Shown: positions 16,158 to 26,563, counted from the first letter of the stretch. The stretch: 46,263 nt of DNA from Rhizobium sp. (GCA_028290545.1 JAQGJP010000044.1:1-46263); one strand, 5' to 3'. Notes: a model not told the origin generated them from the sequence alone. Numbers and translations are program-made.

Positions 16158-17582
16158 CTAACCGCCATCGCGCATGCGTGAAAGCGGCACCGCAACGAGC
16201 AGTGCCGCCAATCCCGCGAGCGACACCAGACCATAAAGCCAGAAGGCGGCGGCGACGCCGCCAGCTACCCCACCCGGTGTCACCAATCCGACGCCATTGG
16301 CGATGACCCCGGCGATCGCCGCACCGAACGCTGCCGCCAACGACTGGACAAGATTGATGGCGGCAGGCGCCTTGTCGTCTTCGCCCGCTGCTGCGCGTGT
16401 AAGCCCGATGGAGACAAGATGCGCCCAGCCGAGACCGACACCGGCCCCCATCCCGAACAGGCAGAGGCAGATCGCGGTCAGTACAGCGAGATTGGCGGCG
16501 GAATTCTCGCGGGCGATGACGAAGGCGAGCGTGATTGTCGAGACGACGATCACCGCCGGACCGGCCAGGATCGCCAGTCTGGCGCTTCGACCGCGCCAGG
16601 ACGCCGTTGTGATGCCGGCTGCCGTCCAGCCGGTGGCGACCAGGGCCACAATATAGCCGGCGGCCAGCGGCGAGGTGGCGTGCATCGTCTGCAGGAAATA
16701 CGGTACATAGATATCCGAGTTCAGGACGATGATCAGCAGGAACATCGCGAGATAGGCCAGTGACAGCGGATGGGTGATGACGGTTGCGCTGCGCGGCAAA
16801 AGGCGTGCGGCCAGTTTGCGCTCGCTGACGATAAGCCCGGCAAGCGCCATCGCCCCCGCCAGCACCAGGACCGCGCGCATACGGTCGGTTTCCACCGTGC
16901 CGGCAAAGGAGACCATCAGTATCCCGGCCAGAATCAGCACGATCTGGGTGAGCGGCAGCGCCTGTTTCTGGCGCTCGTCCTTGCCCGGCGGCAGCAGGCG
17001 GGGTGCCGCCATCGCCATCATCAATGCGAGCGGGATGAGGATAAGAAAAGCCCAGCGCCAATGACTGCCATGGGAAAACACTCCTCCGATGCTTGGCCCG
17101 AGCAGTGTCGAGACGCCCCAGAGCGCGCTGTAGAAAGCCGACGCTGCATTCTGCATGCCGGCGGGATAGACGAAGCGGATGAAAGAATAGCCCATCGTCG
17201 CCAGCAGTCCTGCACCAAGCCCCTGCACGAATCGCCCCAGCAGTACGACGATCATATTGGGCGCCAGGCCGATGATCAGACATCCTGCGGCAAAGATCAG
17301 CGCGCCCGTGACATAGACCTGGTTGAGGTTGGCTGATTGTGGCCGGATGACCACCGCGATCGAGCCCAGCACGATCGCCGCCACATAGAGGGATGTCGTC
17401 CAGGCGAGAAGCGACAGTCCGCCGATGTCACGCACCATCGACGGCATCAGGCTGGCCGTCACATAGAATTCCAGCGCTTCCAGCCCGATCGCCGCCCCGA
17501 GCAGGGCCGTGGCGCTTATCCGCGATTTGTCGAACAGACTGCGTATTCCGGAAGTTGCGGGCGGTATCACGGCAGGCGTCAT
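16158..17582 (-). CDS. Major facilitator superfamily transporter (DHA2-like)
   Basis: A 474-residue integral membrane protein with 12-14 hydrophobic helices. Family features are the early segment FYVTASLMPSMVRDIGGLSLLAWTTSLYV, the loop GRFVQGLGAGLLATMGYSFIRFVYP (motif C/B region) and WRWAFLILIPLALMM. It is most like multidrug or small-molecule exporters. It converges on the second glycosyltransferase gene (127-base gap) and could export the product of that pathway, though nothing beyond position shows this. It starts at the ATG at 17582. A central low-similarity loop (LLPPGKDERQKQ) separates the two halves. Confidence 0.88.
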   Translation of the reverse strand: MTPAVIPPATSGIRSLFDKSRISATALLGAAIGLEALEFYVTASLMPSMVRDIGGLSLLAWTTSLYVAAIVLGSIAVVIRPQSANLNQVYVTGALIFAAGCLIIGLAPNMIVVLLGRFVQGLGAGLLATMGYSFIRFVYPAGMQNAASAFYSALWGVSTLLGPSIGGVFSHGSHWRWAFLILIPLALMMAMAAPRLLPPGKDERQKQALPLTQIVLILAGILMVSFAGTVETDRMRAVLVLAGAMALAGLIVSERKLAARLLPRSATVITHPLSLAYLAMFLLIIVLNSDIYVPYFLQTMHATSPLAAGYIVALVATGWTAAGITTASWRGRSARLAILAGPAVIVVSTITLAFVIARENSAANLAVLTAICLCLFGMGAGVGLGWAHLVSIGLTRAAAGEDDKAPAAINLVQSLAAAFGAAIAGVIANGVGLVTPGGVAGGVAAAFWLYGLVSLAGLAALLVAVPLSRMRDGG

Positions 17583-17710
17583 TGGTCGGCTTTCGCTAAC
17601 GTTTCCACGCTTCCTTAGGGACTATTTTTGGGAAGATCGCAACGAGAATAAATACTGTCGTTCAGACGTGATAACGTGACGGTCTATCACTATGGCATAA
17701 GGAGTGGGAC

Positions 17711-17977
17711 ATGCGCATTTCAACTTTATCGGCAATCACTGTACTTGGCGTTATCGTTTCCGTTCAGCCGGCGCTGGCGGCCAGCTGCTACGATCTCTGG
17801 TATGAGCGTAACGCGATCTACAACGACAATGGCTATTGCTTCTCCACCCAGCTCGGCCAGGAAACGTTCGACAACAGCGATTGCTATACCAGCGACGTTC
17901 AGCTTTCCCGCAGTGAGCAGCGCCGCGTCGATAGCCTGAAAAACCAGGAAGACAATCGCGGCTGCAACGTCAATTGA
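17711..17977 (+). CDS. Small secreted YARHG-domain protein
   Basis: An 88-residue protein with a Sec signal peptide (ITVLGVIVSVQPALA-A). The mature domain CYDLWYERNAIYNDNGYCF...TQLGQETFDNSDC matches the YARHG pattern seen in extracellular or periplasmic proteins. Its four conserved Cys probably form disulphides. GGAGTGGGAC precedes the ATG. It is divergent from the MFS gene. The role of the domain is unknown; it is generally thought to act at the cell surface. Confidence 0.82.
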   Translation: MRISTLSAITVLGVIVSVQPALAASCYDLWYERNAIYNDNGYCFSTQLGQETFDNSDCYTSDVQLSRSEQRRVDSLKNQEDNRGCNVN

Positions 17978-18016
17978 GCTGTGGTGTGAGTTGAAACGCC
18001 AATAGCTGAATATCAA

Positions 18017-18043
18017 GCCGGCCTCGATACGTTCGATGCCGGC
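18017..18043 (+). terminator. Hairpin downstream of the YARHG gene
   Basis: GCCGGC-C-TCGA, loop TACGT, TCGA-T-GCCGGC gives a stem of ten pairs with one mismatch 40 bases after the stop at 17977. No T run follows, so it is a possible but unproven terminator. Confidence 0.35.
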
Positions 18044-18155
18044 GTCGCCTATTGTTGAACGTGCAGGCGCAGGCAGACCCTCGGCCCGGCGACATCCAGG
18101 AATACGACCCGATGGTCCTCAAAGGCTTGGCAAACTAGAAATCTGCAGCTTGAAT

Positions 18156-18401
18156 TCAAGCTTCCTTGTTGACCAGCAGGCTGTAGAAATAGGCAACGAT
18201 CATCAATCCTACCAGACTGATCAATGCGTAAGCCTCGGCGAAGAAGCCCGTCTTTCCCTCGGCAGCGGCAGCGGGGCGCTCAGCCTTGATGGCATTTGCC
18301 TTGAGGATATCGACAAGCCGTTCGTTGATTTCGCTGTCGGATGCTCGCGCCGCGGCATCGTCCGGCTGCCCATCTTTTTTCGCGGAAATGTTCTGCATCA
18401 T
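18156..18401 (-). CDS. Small membrane protein with one C-terminal helix
   Basis: An 81-residue protein, not recognised. The first 50 residues are hydrophilic and Ala/Lys/Glu-rich. One hydrophobic helix (AYALISLVGLMIVAYFYSLLV) near the C-terminus ends in NKEA, suggesting a tail-anchored inner-membrane protein. GAGG lies five bases before the first of two adjacent ATGs (18401, 18398). An A/T-rich region with the inverted repeat GTAAAT-N5-ATTTAC (18434-18450) lies just upstream and probably contains its promoter. Confidence 0.6.
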   Translation of the reverse strand: MMQNISAKKDGQPDDAAARASDSEINERLVDILKANAIKAERPAAAAEGKTGFFAEAYALISLVGLMIVAYFYSLLVNKEA

Positions 18402-18756
18402 GAAATCCTCAAATCTGTCATGATGAATAAAGGGTAAATATAAAATTTACAACAAAATATAGGGGTCGCGAGGCCAATGGCGACGGCGGTCCGAAAAATA
18501 TTTCGGCATCCGGATGGAGAACGGATGCAAATGTTTCATAACAGATCACCGCGTCGCATAACGTGTGCGATCCTTGAGGACATCACACAGTATGTTGCGC
18601 GACTGCCCGGCCCAAGGGCCATGAATTTGTAGTCGCATAGGCGTGCAGACGGCTGGACAGCCGGCGCCGGAACCATCAATCTCGGCGCGCAGGCGGTTTC
18701 GGGACGGGCGCTCGCGCCGGTTCCGGCCGGACAATAATAATCGTTGGGAGGAAGTC
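18402..18756. other. Intergenic region, divergent promoters
   Basis: No convincing gene. The left end is A/T-rich with the perfect inverted repeat GTAAAT-N5-ATTTAC (18434-18450), likely promoter/operator for the small membrane protein. Near 18609 is GGCCCAAGGGCC, a 12-base palindrome, and the right end contains the leader of the oxidoreductase gene with GGGAGGAAG before its ATG. Confidence 0.5.
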
Positions 18757-19845
18757 ATGGCTGACGCTAAAGGGTTCAAGCCGGATGTCGATATCCGGGT
18801 GAGCGAATACAGGATCGGCGCGATCGGCGCCGGCATGATCATGGCGGAATGCCACCTCGCCGCCTATAAGGAGGCCGGTTTTCCGGTCGTTGCGATCGCC
18901 TCGCGCACCAGGGCGAATGCCGTAAAGGTTGCCGAACGCTGGGGCATCCCCAAGATCCACGAGACGCCGGAGGATCTGATCACGGACCCCAGTATCGACA
19001 TCGTCGATCTGGCTTTTCCGCCGGATCAGCAGCCGGCGCTGATCCGTGCGGCGCTGAAAGAACCGCATATCAAGGCGATCCTGGCGCAGAAGCCGCTGGC
19101 GCTGTCGCTCGATGAAGCCCGCAAGCTGCGCGACGAGGCGGGTGCCGCCGGCAAGACGCTCTCGGTCAACCAGAACATGCGCTACGACCAGTCGATGCAG
19201 GTGCTGAAGCAGATCCTCGACAAGGGCGAACTCGGCCCGATCGTCCTGGCGACGATCGACATGCGGGCGATCCCGCACTGGCAGACTTTCCTGGAAGGGT
19301 TTGATCGGCTCACGCTTGCCAATATGAGCGTGCATCACCTCGACGTGCTGCGCTTCCTGTTCGGCGACCCGGAGGAGATTTACACCGCGACCCGTTCAGA
19401 TCCGCGCACCACGTTCGAGCACAAGGACGGGATTACCGTTTCGACCATCAAGTTTCCAAATAACGTGCTGGCTGTGTCGATGGAGGATGTCTGGGCCGGA
19501 CCGCGTGAGGAAGGCTTCGACAGCGAATTCTATATCAAATGGCGGGTCGAGGGCACCGATGGCGTCGCACACGGCACGATCGGTTGGCCGAACGGAGCGG
19601 TGTCAACACTGACTTACGCTTCGAAGAAGACCACCGCCGGCAAATGGGTGACTCCAACCTGGGAAACGATGTGGTTTCCGCATGCCTTCATCGGCGTGAT
19701 GGAGCAGTTGCAGTATGCCGTCAAGCATGGTGAGACGCCGGCGCTCAACGTCGCCGACAACGTCAAGACCATGGCTCTGGTCGAGGCGGGCTACAGGTCC
19801 ATGAATGAGGGCCGTGCCATCAAGCTCAGCGAAATCGCAATCTAG
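18757..19845 (+). CDS. Gfo/Idh/MocA-family NAD(P)-dependent oxidoreductase
   Basis: A 362-residue enzyme. The Rossmann motif is IGAIGAGMIMAECH (about 22-35) and the strand-2 segment VVAIASRTRANA. The active-site Lys is in AQKPLAL (an EKP variant with Gln), and the catalytic/structural HH pair is in NMSVHHLDVLRF. The C-terminal part is the alpha/beta dimerisation domain. These enzymes oxidise sugars, inositols or related hydroxy compounds. GGGAGGAA precedes the ATG at 18757; the frame is open further upstream but that part is unrelated. The isomerase gene follows 40 bases on, so the two are probably one catabolic operon with the FAH-family gene. Confidence 0.9.
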   Translation: MADAKGFKPDVDIRVSEYRIGAIGAGMIMAECHLAAYKEAGFPVVAIASRTRANAVKVAERWGIPKIHETPEDLITDPSIDIVDLAFPPDQQPALIRAALKEPHIKAILAQKPLALSLDEARKLRDEAGAAGKTLSVNQNMRYDQSMQVLKQILDKGELGPIVLATIDMRAIPHWQTFLEGFDRLTLANMSVHHLDVLRFLFGDPEEIYTATRSDPRTTFEHKDGITVSTIKFPNNVLAVSMEDVWAGPREEGFDSEFYIKWRVEGTDGVAHGTIGWPNGAVSTLTYASKKTTAGKWVTPTWETMWFPHAFIGVMEQLQYAVKHGETPALNVADNVKTMALVEAGYRSMNEGRAIKLSEIAI

Positions 19846-19885
19846 AACACTCGGCAACTGACATCATAAGGGGAGGAAGACCATC

Positions 19886-20800
19886 ATGATGCAAACCGGC
19901 ATATTCACCGCCTATTTCCCGTACAGCCTCGAGGAGACCGCCAGGAAGATCCGCGCACTGGATTTCAACACAGTCCAGCTTGACCTGCATTTCAAGGACG
20001 TCGATCTCAGCGCCGGCCAGATCACCAGGGACAAGTGCACGACGATCCGCAACACTTTCCGGGATCACAACCTGCCGATCTGTTGTGTTTCGGGCTATAC
20101 CAACATCATCCATCCGGACAAGGAAGAGCGCACCCGCCGCGTCGGCTATCTCAAGGAGATCATCAGGCACGCCCAGTATCTCGGCAGCCCCTATGTTATC
20201 TCCGAAACCGGCACATACAACACCGAATCCGACTGGGTGCATCACCCGAAGAACAAGACGGAGGAAGGTTTTGAGGAATGCCGCAAGGTCGTCGCCGAGC
20301 TTGCGCAATTCGCCTATGACCACGGCGCGATGTTCCTGCTCGAAACCTATGTCAACAATGTTGTCGGCTCGGTCGAGGAAACCGTGAAGATGTTCGCTCA
20401 GGTCGATCATCCGGGCCTCGGCCTGTTGATGGACCCGACGAATTATTTTGAAACCCACAACATCGACAGGATGGACGCGATCCTCAATCAGGTGTTCGAC
20501 ACCCTGCAGGACAAGATCAAGATCGGCCACGCCAAGGACGTCAAGCGTTCGGATGGCGACAAGTCCGAAAAGCATGCCGATATCGGCGACGCCGATGCAA
20601 ATGAAAGCCACACATTCCGCGGCGTCGGCGAAATCGAACTGCCGGCTCCGGGCCTGGGCTCTCTGAACTACGATCTTTACCTCAAGCTTCTCGCGCGCAA
20701 GCACCCGAATATTCCCGTCATCATCGAACATCTGGAGGAACCAGACGTGCCGCGCGCCAAGAAATTCCTGGACGGCAAGCTGCGCGCCCAGGGTCTCTGA
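19886..20800 (+). CDS. Sugar phosphate isomerase/epimerase (xylose isomerase-like TIM barrel)
   Basis: A 304-residue AP-endonuclease-2-type TIM barrel. Candidate divalent-metal ligands occur in the expected order: Glu in MFLLETYVN (about 152), Asp in LLMDPTNYFE (about 185), His in IKIGHAKDV (about 215) and Glu in VIIEHLEEP near the end. Relatives include inosose dehydratase (IolE) and ketose 3-epimerases. GGGGAGGAAG precedes the double ATG (19886/19889). Next to an Idh-type dehydrogenase, conversion of an oxidised sugar or polyol is likely, but the exact substrate cannot be read from the sequence. Confidence 0.88.
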   Translation: MMQTGIFTAYFPYSLEETARKIRALDFNTVQLDLHFKDVDLSAGQITRDKCTTIRNTFRDHNLPICCVSGYTNIIHPDKEERTRRVGYLKEIIRHAQYLGSPYVISETGTYNTESDWVHHPKNKTEEGFEECRKVVAELAQFAYDHGAMFLLETYVNNVVGSVEETVKMFAQVDHPGLGLLMDPTNYFETHNIDRMDAILNQVFDTLQDKIKIGHAKDVKRSDGDKSEKHADIGDADANESHTFRGVGEIELPAPGLGSLNYDLYLKLLARKHPNIPVIIEHLEEPDVPRAKKFLDGKLRAQGL

Positions 20801-21059
20801 TATTTATCGGGGTGGCTGGACAGGGTCTTGCCACCTGCCTGACCACGAGAGCTTCCCTTTGTCATCTGGCGCTATTGCTGCAGAAGCTGCGAAAATCAAT
20901 CCCGGGACGGCTTTTCTAGGCGGGTGGAAAAGGCTATCGAATACGGCGCGACCTGCAGACGACCTGCTTTGCAGCGGCGGATGCCGCCGAGGGCCGCACG
21001 GAATTTAAGGAAAAGCGTGCGCCGATTTTAAGGTGCAGATGAGATTTTAGGAGATAAGC

Positions 21060-22187
21060 GTGAGCCTTGCAGCGGAAACATTTGCATCGGGCACTTTCGT
21101 CGGACGCGTATGGTTGAAGGACGTAAACGGCCCGGCCGTCGTCCACATCAGGAATGGTGTTGTGCACGATGTGACGAGCCGTGACGTGCCGACGATGCGC
21201 GATCTACTGGAAATGGTCGATCCGGTGGCGTGGTTGAAAGTCCAGGCGGACAAACCGCTGTTTTCGATTGATGATGCGATCGGCAATGGCCTGCTTCTTG
21301 CTCCATGCGATCTGCAGGCGGTGAAAGCCTGCGGCGTGACGTTCGCCCGCTCGATGATCGAGCGTGTGATCGAGGAAAAGGCAGCCGGCAATCCCGCACT
21401 CGCGGAAAAAATGCGCGAACGCGTGACGGCTCTGATCGGCGATTCGCTCCGCAACCTGAAAGCGGGCTCCGAAGAGGCGATGAGGGTCAAGGCCGCATTG
21501 ATCGAGGAAGGCGTCTGGTCGCAATATCTCGAGGTCGGAATCGGCCCCGACGCCGAGGTGTTCAGTAAGGCCCAGCCGATGTCGTCGGTCGGTTACGGCG
21601 CCGAGGTCGGCCTGCATCCGATCTCCAAATGGAACAACCCCGAGCCGGAGATCGTGCTCGCGGTCAATTCCAAAGGTGAGGTCAAGGGCGCGACGCTCGG
21701 CAACGACGTCAATCTGCGCGACGTCGAAGGCCGTTCGGCATTGCTGCTCGGCAAGGCCAAGGACAACAACGCCTCCTGCTCGCTCGGTCCGTTCATTCGC
21801 CTCTTCGACGACACCTATTCGATCGATGACGTCCGCAATGCCGATCTCGATCTGGCAGTTGTGGGTGAAGACGGTTTCAAGCTCGCCGGCAAGAGCTCGA
21901 TGAAGGAAATCAGCCGCGATCCGCTCGATCTCGTCAGCCAGACCATCGGCAAACATCACCAGTATCCGGATGGCTTTCTCCTGTTCATGGGCACGCTTTT
22001 CGCGCCGGTCGAAGACCGCGATCACAAGGGACAGGGCTTCACCCACAAGATCGGCGACGTCGTGACGATCTCGAATGCCCAACTCGGCAGCCTGGAAAAT
22101 ACCGTGCGACTATCGACCGAATGTGCACCCTGGACATTCGGCACATCGGCGCTGATGCGCAATCTGGCGGCACGTGGGCTGATTTGA
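21060..22187 (+). CDS. Fumarylacetoacetate hydrolase-family protein
   Basis: 375 residues from a GTG start with TTAGGAGA seven bases upstream. The C-terminal FAH fold shows VGYGAEVGLHPISKWNNPEPEIVL (ExE metal ligands) and GATLGNDVNLRDVEG (Asp ligand), then LGKAKDNNASCSLGPF with the conserved Lys. The N-terminal half is GTFVGRVWLKDVNGPAVVHI. FAH relatives cleave or dehydrate 2-keto acids, including 2-keto-3-deoxy sugar acids in oxidative sugar breakdown. That fits the oxidoreductase and isomerase upstream, although a 259-base gap separates it from them. The substrate is inferred only to class. Confidence 0.87.
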   Translation: MSLAAETFASGTFVGRVWLKDVNGPAVVHIRNGVVHDVTSRDVPTMRDLLEMVDPVAWLKVQADKPLFSIDDAIGNGLLLAPCDLQAVKACGVTFARSMIERVIEEKAAGNPALAEKMRERVTALIGDSLRNLKAGSEEAMRVKAALIEEGVWSQYLEVGIGPDAEVFSKAQPMSSVGYGAEVGLHPISKWNNPEPEIVLAVNSKGEVKGATLGNDVNLRDVEGRSALLLGKAKDNNASCSLGPFIRLFDDTYSIDDVRNADLDLAVVGEDGFKLAGKSSMKEISRDPLDLVSQTIGKHHQYPDGFLLFMGTLFAPVEDRDHKGQGFTHKIGDVVTISNAQLGSLENTVRLSTECAPWTFGTSALMRNLAARGLI

Positions 22188-22346
22188 ATTCTGGCAGGTC
22201 GTCGTCACAGGCGTCTATCGACGCCATCACTCGTTGCGTGTGATCAGTCGTTTGGCGACGTTTCTTCAAGTTGTTTGAAAACGGCCGGGCGGTTTGGTGC
22301 GCCGCCCAAGCCGCTTTCGAATCGCAAAAAAGATGCGCTATAGGAT

Positions 22347-22367
22347 GGGAGCCGCCGAGCGGCTCCC
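22347..22367 (-). terminator. Hairpin between convergent FAH and patD genes
   Basis: GGGAGCCGC, CGA, GCGGCTCCC is a perfect 9-bp stem with a 3-base loop, 8 bases after the patD stop. On the minus strand a T-rich stretch (six T) follows about 15 bases further on. It probably terminates the ydc-like operon and perhaps also the FAH transcript. Confidence 0.6.
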
Positions 22368-22375
22368 AATACCTT

Positions 22376-23800
22376 TCAATGCGCGATCATCACATGCCGG
22401 ACGACGGTATAGTCCTCGAGCGCGTAGGACGACATGTCCTTGCCGTAGCCGGACTGCTTGAGGCCGCCATGCGGCATCTCGTTGGTAAGCATGAAATGCG
22501 TATTCACCCAGGTGCAGCCATATTGCAGGCGGGCGGAGGCCTTCATCGCCTTTGACACATCCTTGGTCCAGACCGAGGAGGCAAGGCCGTAATCGCTGTC
22601 ATTGGCCCATTTGACCGCATCGGCATCGTCGGAAAACTTGGTGACCGAGACCACTGGGCCGAACACTTCGCGGCGGACGATCTCGTCGTCCTGCAGGGCG
22701 CCCGCGACCACTGTCGGCTGGTAGAAGAAGCCCTTGTCGGAGCCGAGCTTGCCGCCGGTGGCGATCTGCATATGCCCAAGCTCGGAGGCACGCTCAACGA
22801 AACTCGCGACGCGATCGCGCTGGCGTCTGGAGATCAGCGGCCCGATCTCGTTTTCGGTGTCGTCTTCCTGGTTGTATTTGATGGTCGAAACTGCGGCCGA
22901 GAGATCGGCGACGAACCTTTCGTAGATCTTCGCATGCGCGTAGACCCGGCAGGCAGCAGTGCAATCCTGGCCGGCATTGTAATAGCCGAAGGCGCGGATC
23001 GCGCCGACCGCAGCTTCGATATCGGCATCCTCGAAAACGATGACTGGCGCCTTGCCGCCGAGTTCCAGATGCGTGCGCTTGACGGTTTTGGAGGCTGCCA
23101 CCAGCACTTTCTTGCCGGTGGCGATGTCGCCGGTGATCGACACCATGTTGATCTTCGGGTGATTGATCAGGACGTTGCCGGTGGTTTCGCCACGCCCCAG
23201 CACGAGATTGAAGACGCCTTCCGGCAGGATGTCTGCCATCACCTTGGCGAGCTTCAGCGCCGTCAGCGGAGTCTGTTCCGAGGGCTTGAAGACCACGGTA
23301 TTGCCGCCGGCGAGCGCCGGCGCGAGCTTCCAGGCGGCCATCATCAGCGGATAGTTCCAGGGCGCGATCGAGCCGATGATGCCGACCGGATCGCGGCGGA
23401 TCATCGAGGTGAAGCCCGGCAGATATTCACCGGCGACGGGGCCATGCTGGGTGCGGATCGCGCCGGCGAAGAAACGGAAACAATCGACGATCGCGGGAAT
23501 CTCGTCGTTCAAGGCGGCATTGATCGGCTTGCCGCAGTTCAGCGCTTCGAGCGTGGCGAAGCCTTCGGCGTCTTTTTCGATCGCATCGGCAATCCGAAGG
23601 AGATATCCGGAGCGTTGCGCGGGCGTGGTTTCCGACCAGGTCGTGAAGGCAGTTTCCGCGGCATCGACGGCGCGGTCGATCTGCGCGGTCGAGGCTTCCG
23701 GAATCGAGGCCACGGTCTCGCCTGTCTTCGGATTGAGGACTTGTTCCTCGTTTTCGGTACCGGCTTCGAATGTCGAGCCGATCAGCAATTCGGTATCCAT
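22376..23800 (-). CDS. patD: Gamma-aminobutyraldehyde dehydrogenase (YdcW/PatD-like)
   Basis: A 474-residue ALDH. It oxidises 4-aminobutanal (from putrescine) to GABA with NAD+. Close likeness to E. coli PatD is visible through most of the length: [53 protein letters not shown], the base Glu in [14 protein letters not shown], the nucleophile Cys in [14 protein letters not shown], and the end [11 protein letters not shown]...[16 protein letters not shown] precedes two adjacent ATGs; the second (23800) has the better spacing. It is the last gene of a binding-protein, ATPase, permease, permease, ALDH order identical to ydcSTUVW. Confidence 0.93.
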   Translation of the reverse strand: MDTELLIGSTFEAGTENEEQVLNPKTGETVASIPEASTAQIDRAVDAAETAFTTWSETTPAQRSGYLLRIADAIEKDAEGFATLEALNCGKPINAALNDEIPAIVDCFRFFAGAIRTQHGPVAGEYLPGFTSMIRRDPVGIIGSIAPWNYPLMMAAWKLAPALAGGNTVVFKPSEQTPLTALKLAKVMADILPEGVFNLVLGRGETTGNVLINHPKINMVSITGDIATGKKVLVAASKTVKRTHLELGGKAPVIVFEDADIEAAVGAIRAFGYYNAGQDCTAACRVYAHAKIYERFVADLSAAVSTIKYNQEDDTENEIGPLISRRQRDRVASFVERASELGHMQIATGGKLGSDKGFFYQPTVVAGALQDDEIVRREVFGPVVSVTKFSDDADAVKWANDSDYGLASSVWTKDVSKAMKASARLQYGCTWVNTHFMLTNEMPHGGLKQSGYGKDMSSYALEDYTVVRHVMIAH

Positions 23801-23812
23801 CATATCCTCCTT

Positions 23813-24628
23813 TTATTTTCCGGAACCGGCGGTCTCGCTTGCATCCCGGGTCAGGTAATAGGCGCCGAGAATCGGCAGGAATGTCACGAGCACCACGAAC
23901 ATGGCGACGACATTGGTCACTGGCCGTTCGCGCGGGCGGATCAGTTCTTCTAGCATCCAGATCGGCAGCGTTTCCTGCTGGCCGGCTGTGAAGGTGGTGA
24001 CGATCACCTCATCAAAAGAGAGCGCGAAGGCCAGCATGCCGCCAGCGAGCAGCGCGGTGGCGATGTTCGGCAGGATAACGTAACGGAACGTCTGGAAACC
24101 GTTGGCGCCAAGATCGTAGCTTGCCTCGATCAGCGAGCCAGACAGGCGGCGGAAGCGCGCCACAGCATTGTTGTAGACCACGACGACGCAGAAGGTGGCG
24201 TGACCCAGCACGATCGTCCAGAAGGAGAAGGGGATTTCCATGATCCCGAAGGCCGAACGCAGCGCGATGCCGGTGACGATGCCGGGCAGTGCGATCGGCA
24301 GGATCACCAAGAGCGAAATCGCTTCCTTGCCGAAGAAATTCGAGCGCGCGACGGCAGCGGCACAGAGCGTTCCGAGTACCAGCGCGACAGCAGTGGCGAT
24401 CGTCGCGACCTGCACCGACAGTGAAAGTGCTGCCCAGACATCCGGCCTATCCCAGGCTCGACCGAACCATTGCAATGTGAAGCCCGGCGGCGGCCATTTG
24501 TAGCTCTTTTCCTCGGTGGTGAAGGCATAGACGAAGATCAACAGAATCGGCAGTTGGAGGAAGATGAGGCCGGCGCCGGCTGCGATCTTCAAGCCGAGCG
24601 GTGCCGACGCAGTTTTGTCAGAGCGCAT
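23813..24628 (-). CDS. ydcV: ABC transporter permease (YdcV-like)
   Basis: A 271-residue inner-membrane protein with about six helices. The EAA loop is [20 protein letters not shown], followed by [27 protein letters not shown], typical of YdcV/PotC permeases. Its start overlaps the end of the other permease gene by 11 bases, and patD follows 12 bases after its stop. Part of a polyamine-type importer whose product feeds PatD. Confidence 0.92.
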   Translation of the reverse strand: MRSDKTASAPLGLKIAAGAGLIFLQLPILLIFVYAFTTEEKSYKWPPPGFTLQWFGRAWDRPDVWAALSLSVQVATIATAVALVLGTLCAAAVARSNFFGKEAISLLVILPIALPGIVTGIALRSAFGIMEIPFSFWTIVLGHATFCVVVVYNNAVARFRRLSGSLIEASYDLGANGFQTFRYVILPNIATALLAGGMLAFALSFDEVIVTTFTAGQQETLPIWMLEELIRPRERPVTNVVAMFVVLVTFLPILGAYYLTRDASETAGSGK

Positions 24629-25565
24629 CGAACGCTCCCTGCCGCTTGGCGATCCAGAGATAGAAGGCCATGATAATGATCGGCACGACCGAGAAGGAGG
24701 CGGCGAGCGGGATGTTGCCGGCCGTGCCCTGCTGCGTATAGACCGCCTGGCCGATGAACAGCCGCGAGGAGCCGATAATGCCGGGGATGATATAGTCGCC
24801 GAGCGTCAGCGAGAAGGTGAAGATCGAACCGGCGATGATGCCGGGCAGCGCCAGCGGCAGCAGCACATGACGGAAGGTCTGGCTCGGCGCGCCGCCGAGG
24901 TCATAGGAGGCTTCGATCAGGTTCGACGGCACGCGTTCGAGTGCTGCCTGCACCGGCAGGATCATGTACGGAAGCCAGATGTAAACAAAAACCAGCAATG
25001 TGCCCGTCGAGCTGACGGAAAGCGAATTGCCGCCGATCACGGGGATCGAGAGATAGGCATCGAGCAGCCACGAAAGATGCAGCTTGGCGAAGAACCAGTT
25101 GAGAATGCCTTCCTTGGCGAGGATCAGCTTCCAGGCATAGATCTTGACGAGATAGCTCGACCACAATGGCAGCATGGCGCCGAGATAAAACACCGCTTTC
25201 CAGCGGCCTTTGGCGTAACGGGCGGCATAGTAGGCAATCGGGAATGCAATAATGCCGGAGACGATCGTCACCAGTGCCGCCATCGTTACCGTGCGGACGA
25301 TGATGTCGAAATTCGACGACCGGAACAACTGCGCATAGGTCGAGAGCGTCAGCTCGTATTTCACAAGGCCAGAAAAATCGTCGATCGAGAAGAAGCTCTG
25401 CAGGAGGAGTGCAATCAGCGAGCCGACATAGATAATGCCGAGCCAAAGCAGCGGCGGCAGAAGCATCAGCACCAGCAGCAGCTTCGGCCGCCGCCAGAAG
25501 GTCGCTGACAGCCGGCCGGCAAGGCCATTCCCTGCCGGGCCTTCGATGTCCGTTGCCAACCTCAT
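24618..25565 (-). CDS. ydcU: ABC transporter permease (YdcU-like)
   Basis: A 315-residue membrane protein with an N-terminal cytoplasmic stretch, then a strongly hydrophobic helix ([27 protein letters not shown]) and about five more. [18 protein letters not shown] and the EAA loop [25 protein letters not shown] are family features. The ATG at 25565 overlaps the ATPase stop by 4 bases (ATGA), giving translational coupling. Confidence 0.92.
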   Translation of the reverse strand: MRLATDIEGPAGNGLAGRLSATFWRRPKLLLVLMLLPPLLWLGIIYVGSLIALLLQSFFSIDDFSGLVKYELTLSTYAQLFRSSNFDIIVRTVTMAALVTIVSGIIAFPIAYYAARYAKGRWKAVFYLGAMLPLWSSYLVKIYAWKLILAKEGILNWFFAKLHLSWLLDAYLSIPVIGGNSLSVSSTGTLLVFVYIWLPYMILPVQAALERVPSNLIEASYDLGGAPSQTFRHVLLPLALPGIIAGSIFTFSLTLGDYIIPGIIGSSRLFIGQAVYTQQGTAGNIPLAASFSVVPIIIMAFYLWIAKRQGAFDAL

Positions 25566-26563
25566 GCCGCGTCACCGAGTATATGCACCGCTTCGCGCGG
25601 GAAATGCACGACGGTGTTTTCGCCATCGGCGGGCAGGGCGGTTCCAGCCGGCAGATTGGCATGCAGCTTGACGGTATCGGTGTTGAGCGACACCCGGGTC
25701 ACCGAGCCGAGGAAACTACGGCTGGTCAGCCTTGCCTGTACCGAGAGATCGCCATCCTTGCCGGCGCCGTCGCGGATTGCTTCGGGCCTCAGGCTCGCCC
25801 AGGCGCGGGTACCGGTCAGCGAGGCGGTGAAATCCGGCGGCAGGATGTTGGATGAGCCGACGAAATCCGCCACGAACCGCGATGCTGGTTTCTGGTAGAT
25901 ATCCTCGGGAGTGCCCGCCTGGACGATGCCGCCATTGTTGAACACCGCGACGCGGTCGGCCATGGACAACGCCTCGCCCTGGTCGTGGGTGACGAAGATG
26001 AAGGTTATGCCGAGCGATTTCTGCAGTGTCTTCAATTCCTCCTGCATCTGTTCGCGCAGCTTGAGGTCGAGCGCCCCCAAGGGCTCGTCGAGCAGCAGGA
26101 CCTTCGGCTCGTTGACCAGCGCGCGGGCGAGCGCCACGCGCTGCCGCTGGCCGCCCGACAACTGGCCCGTCTTGCGGGCGCCGTAGCCGCCCAGCGCCAC
26201 GAGATCCAGAGCCTGTTCCGCCGCCTTGTGACGCGCTGCCTTGTCGATGCCCCGGACCATCAGCCCATAGGCGACGTTGTCGAGAATGTTCATATGCGGA
26301 AAGAGTGCATAATCCTGGAACACGGTGTTGACGCCGCGCTTCCAGGGCGGCACGCCGTTGGCGTTTTCACCGAAGATCTCGATCGTGCCGCCGGTTGGCT
26401 GCTCGAAACCTGCCACCAGCCGCAGGCAGGTTGTCTTGCCCGAGCCGGAAGGCCCCAACATGGCGAAGAACTCGCCTTCGACAATGTCGAGATTGACCTG
26501 GTCGACGGCTTTCACGCTGCCAAAATGGCGCGACACGTCGCGGAAGGACACTGCCGAGGTCAT
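25562..26563 (-). CDS. ydcT: ABC transporter ATP-binding protein (YdcT/PotA-like)
   Basis: A 333-residue ATPase with Walker A GPSGSGKTT, LSGGQRQR, Walker B VLLLDEP, FVTHDQGEA, and a C-terminal TOBE-like domain (ASLRPEAIRD...). GGAG lies nine bases before the ATG. A 171-base palindromic element (26602-26772) separates it from the binding-protein gene upstream, as in the first ABC operon of this window. It drives uptake by the YdcU/YdcV pair. Confidence 0.93.
   Translation of the reverse strand: MTSAVSFRDVSRHFGSVKAVDQVNLDIVEGEFFAMLGPSGSGKTTCLRLVAGFEQPTGGTIEIFGENANGVPPWKRGVNTVFQDYALFPHMNILDNVAYGLMVRGIDKAARHKAAEQALDLVALGGYGARKTGQLSGGQRQRVALARALVNEPKVLLLDEPLGALDLKLREQMQEELKTLQKSLGITFIFVTHDQGEALSMADRVAVFNNGGIVQAGTPEDIYQKPASRFVADFVGSSNILPPDFTASLTGTRAWASLRPEAIRDGAGKDGDLSVQARLTSRSFLGSVTRVSLNTDTVKLHANLPAGTALPADGENTVVHFPREAVHILGDAA

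Noticed and set aside
14582..16234. 550-codon minus-strand frame opposite the second glycosyltransferase
   Set aside because: The plus strand has clear glycosyltransferase motifs; the antisense product has none.
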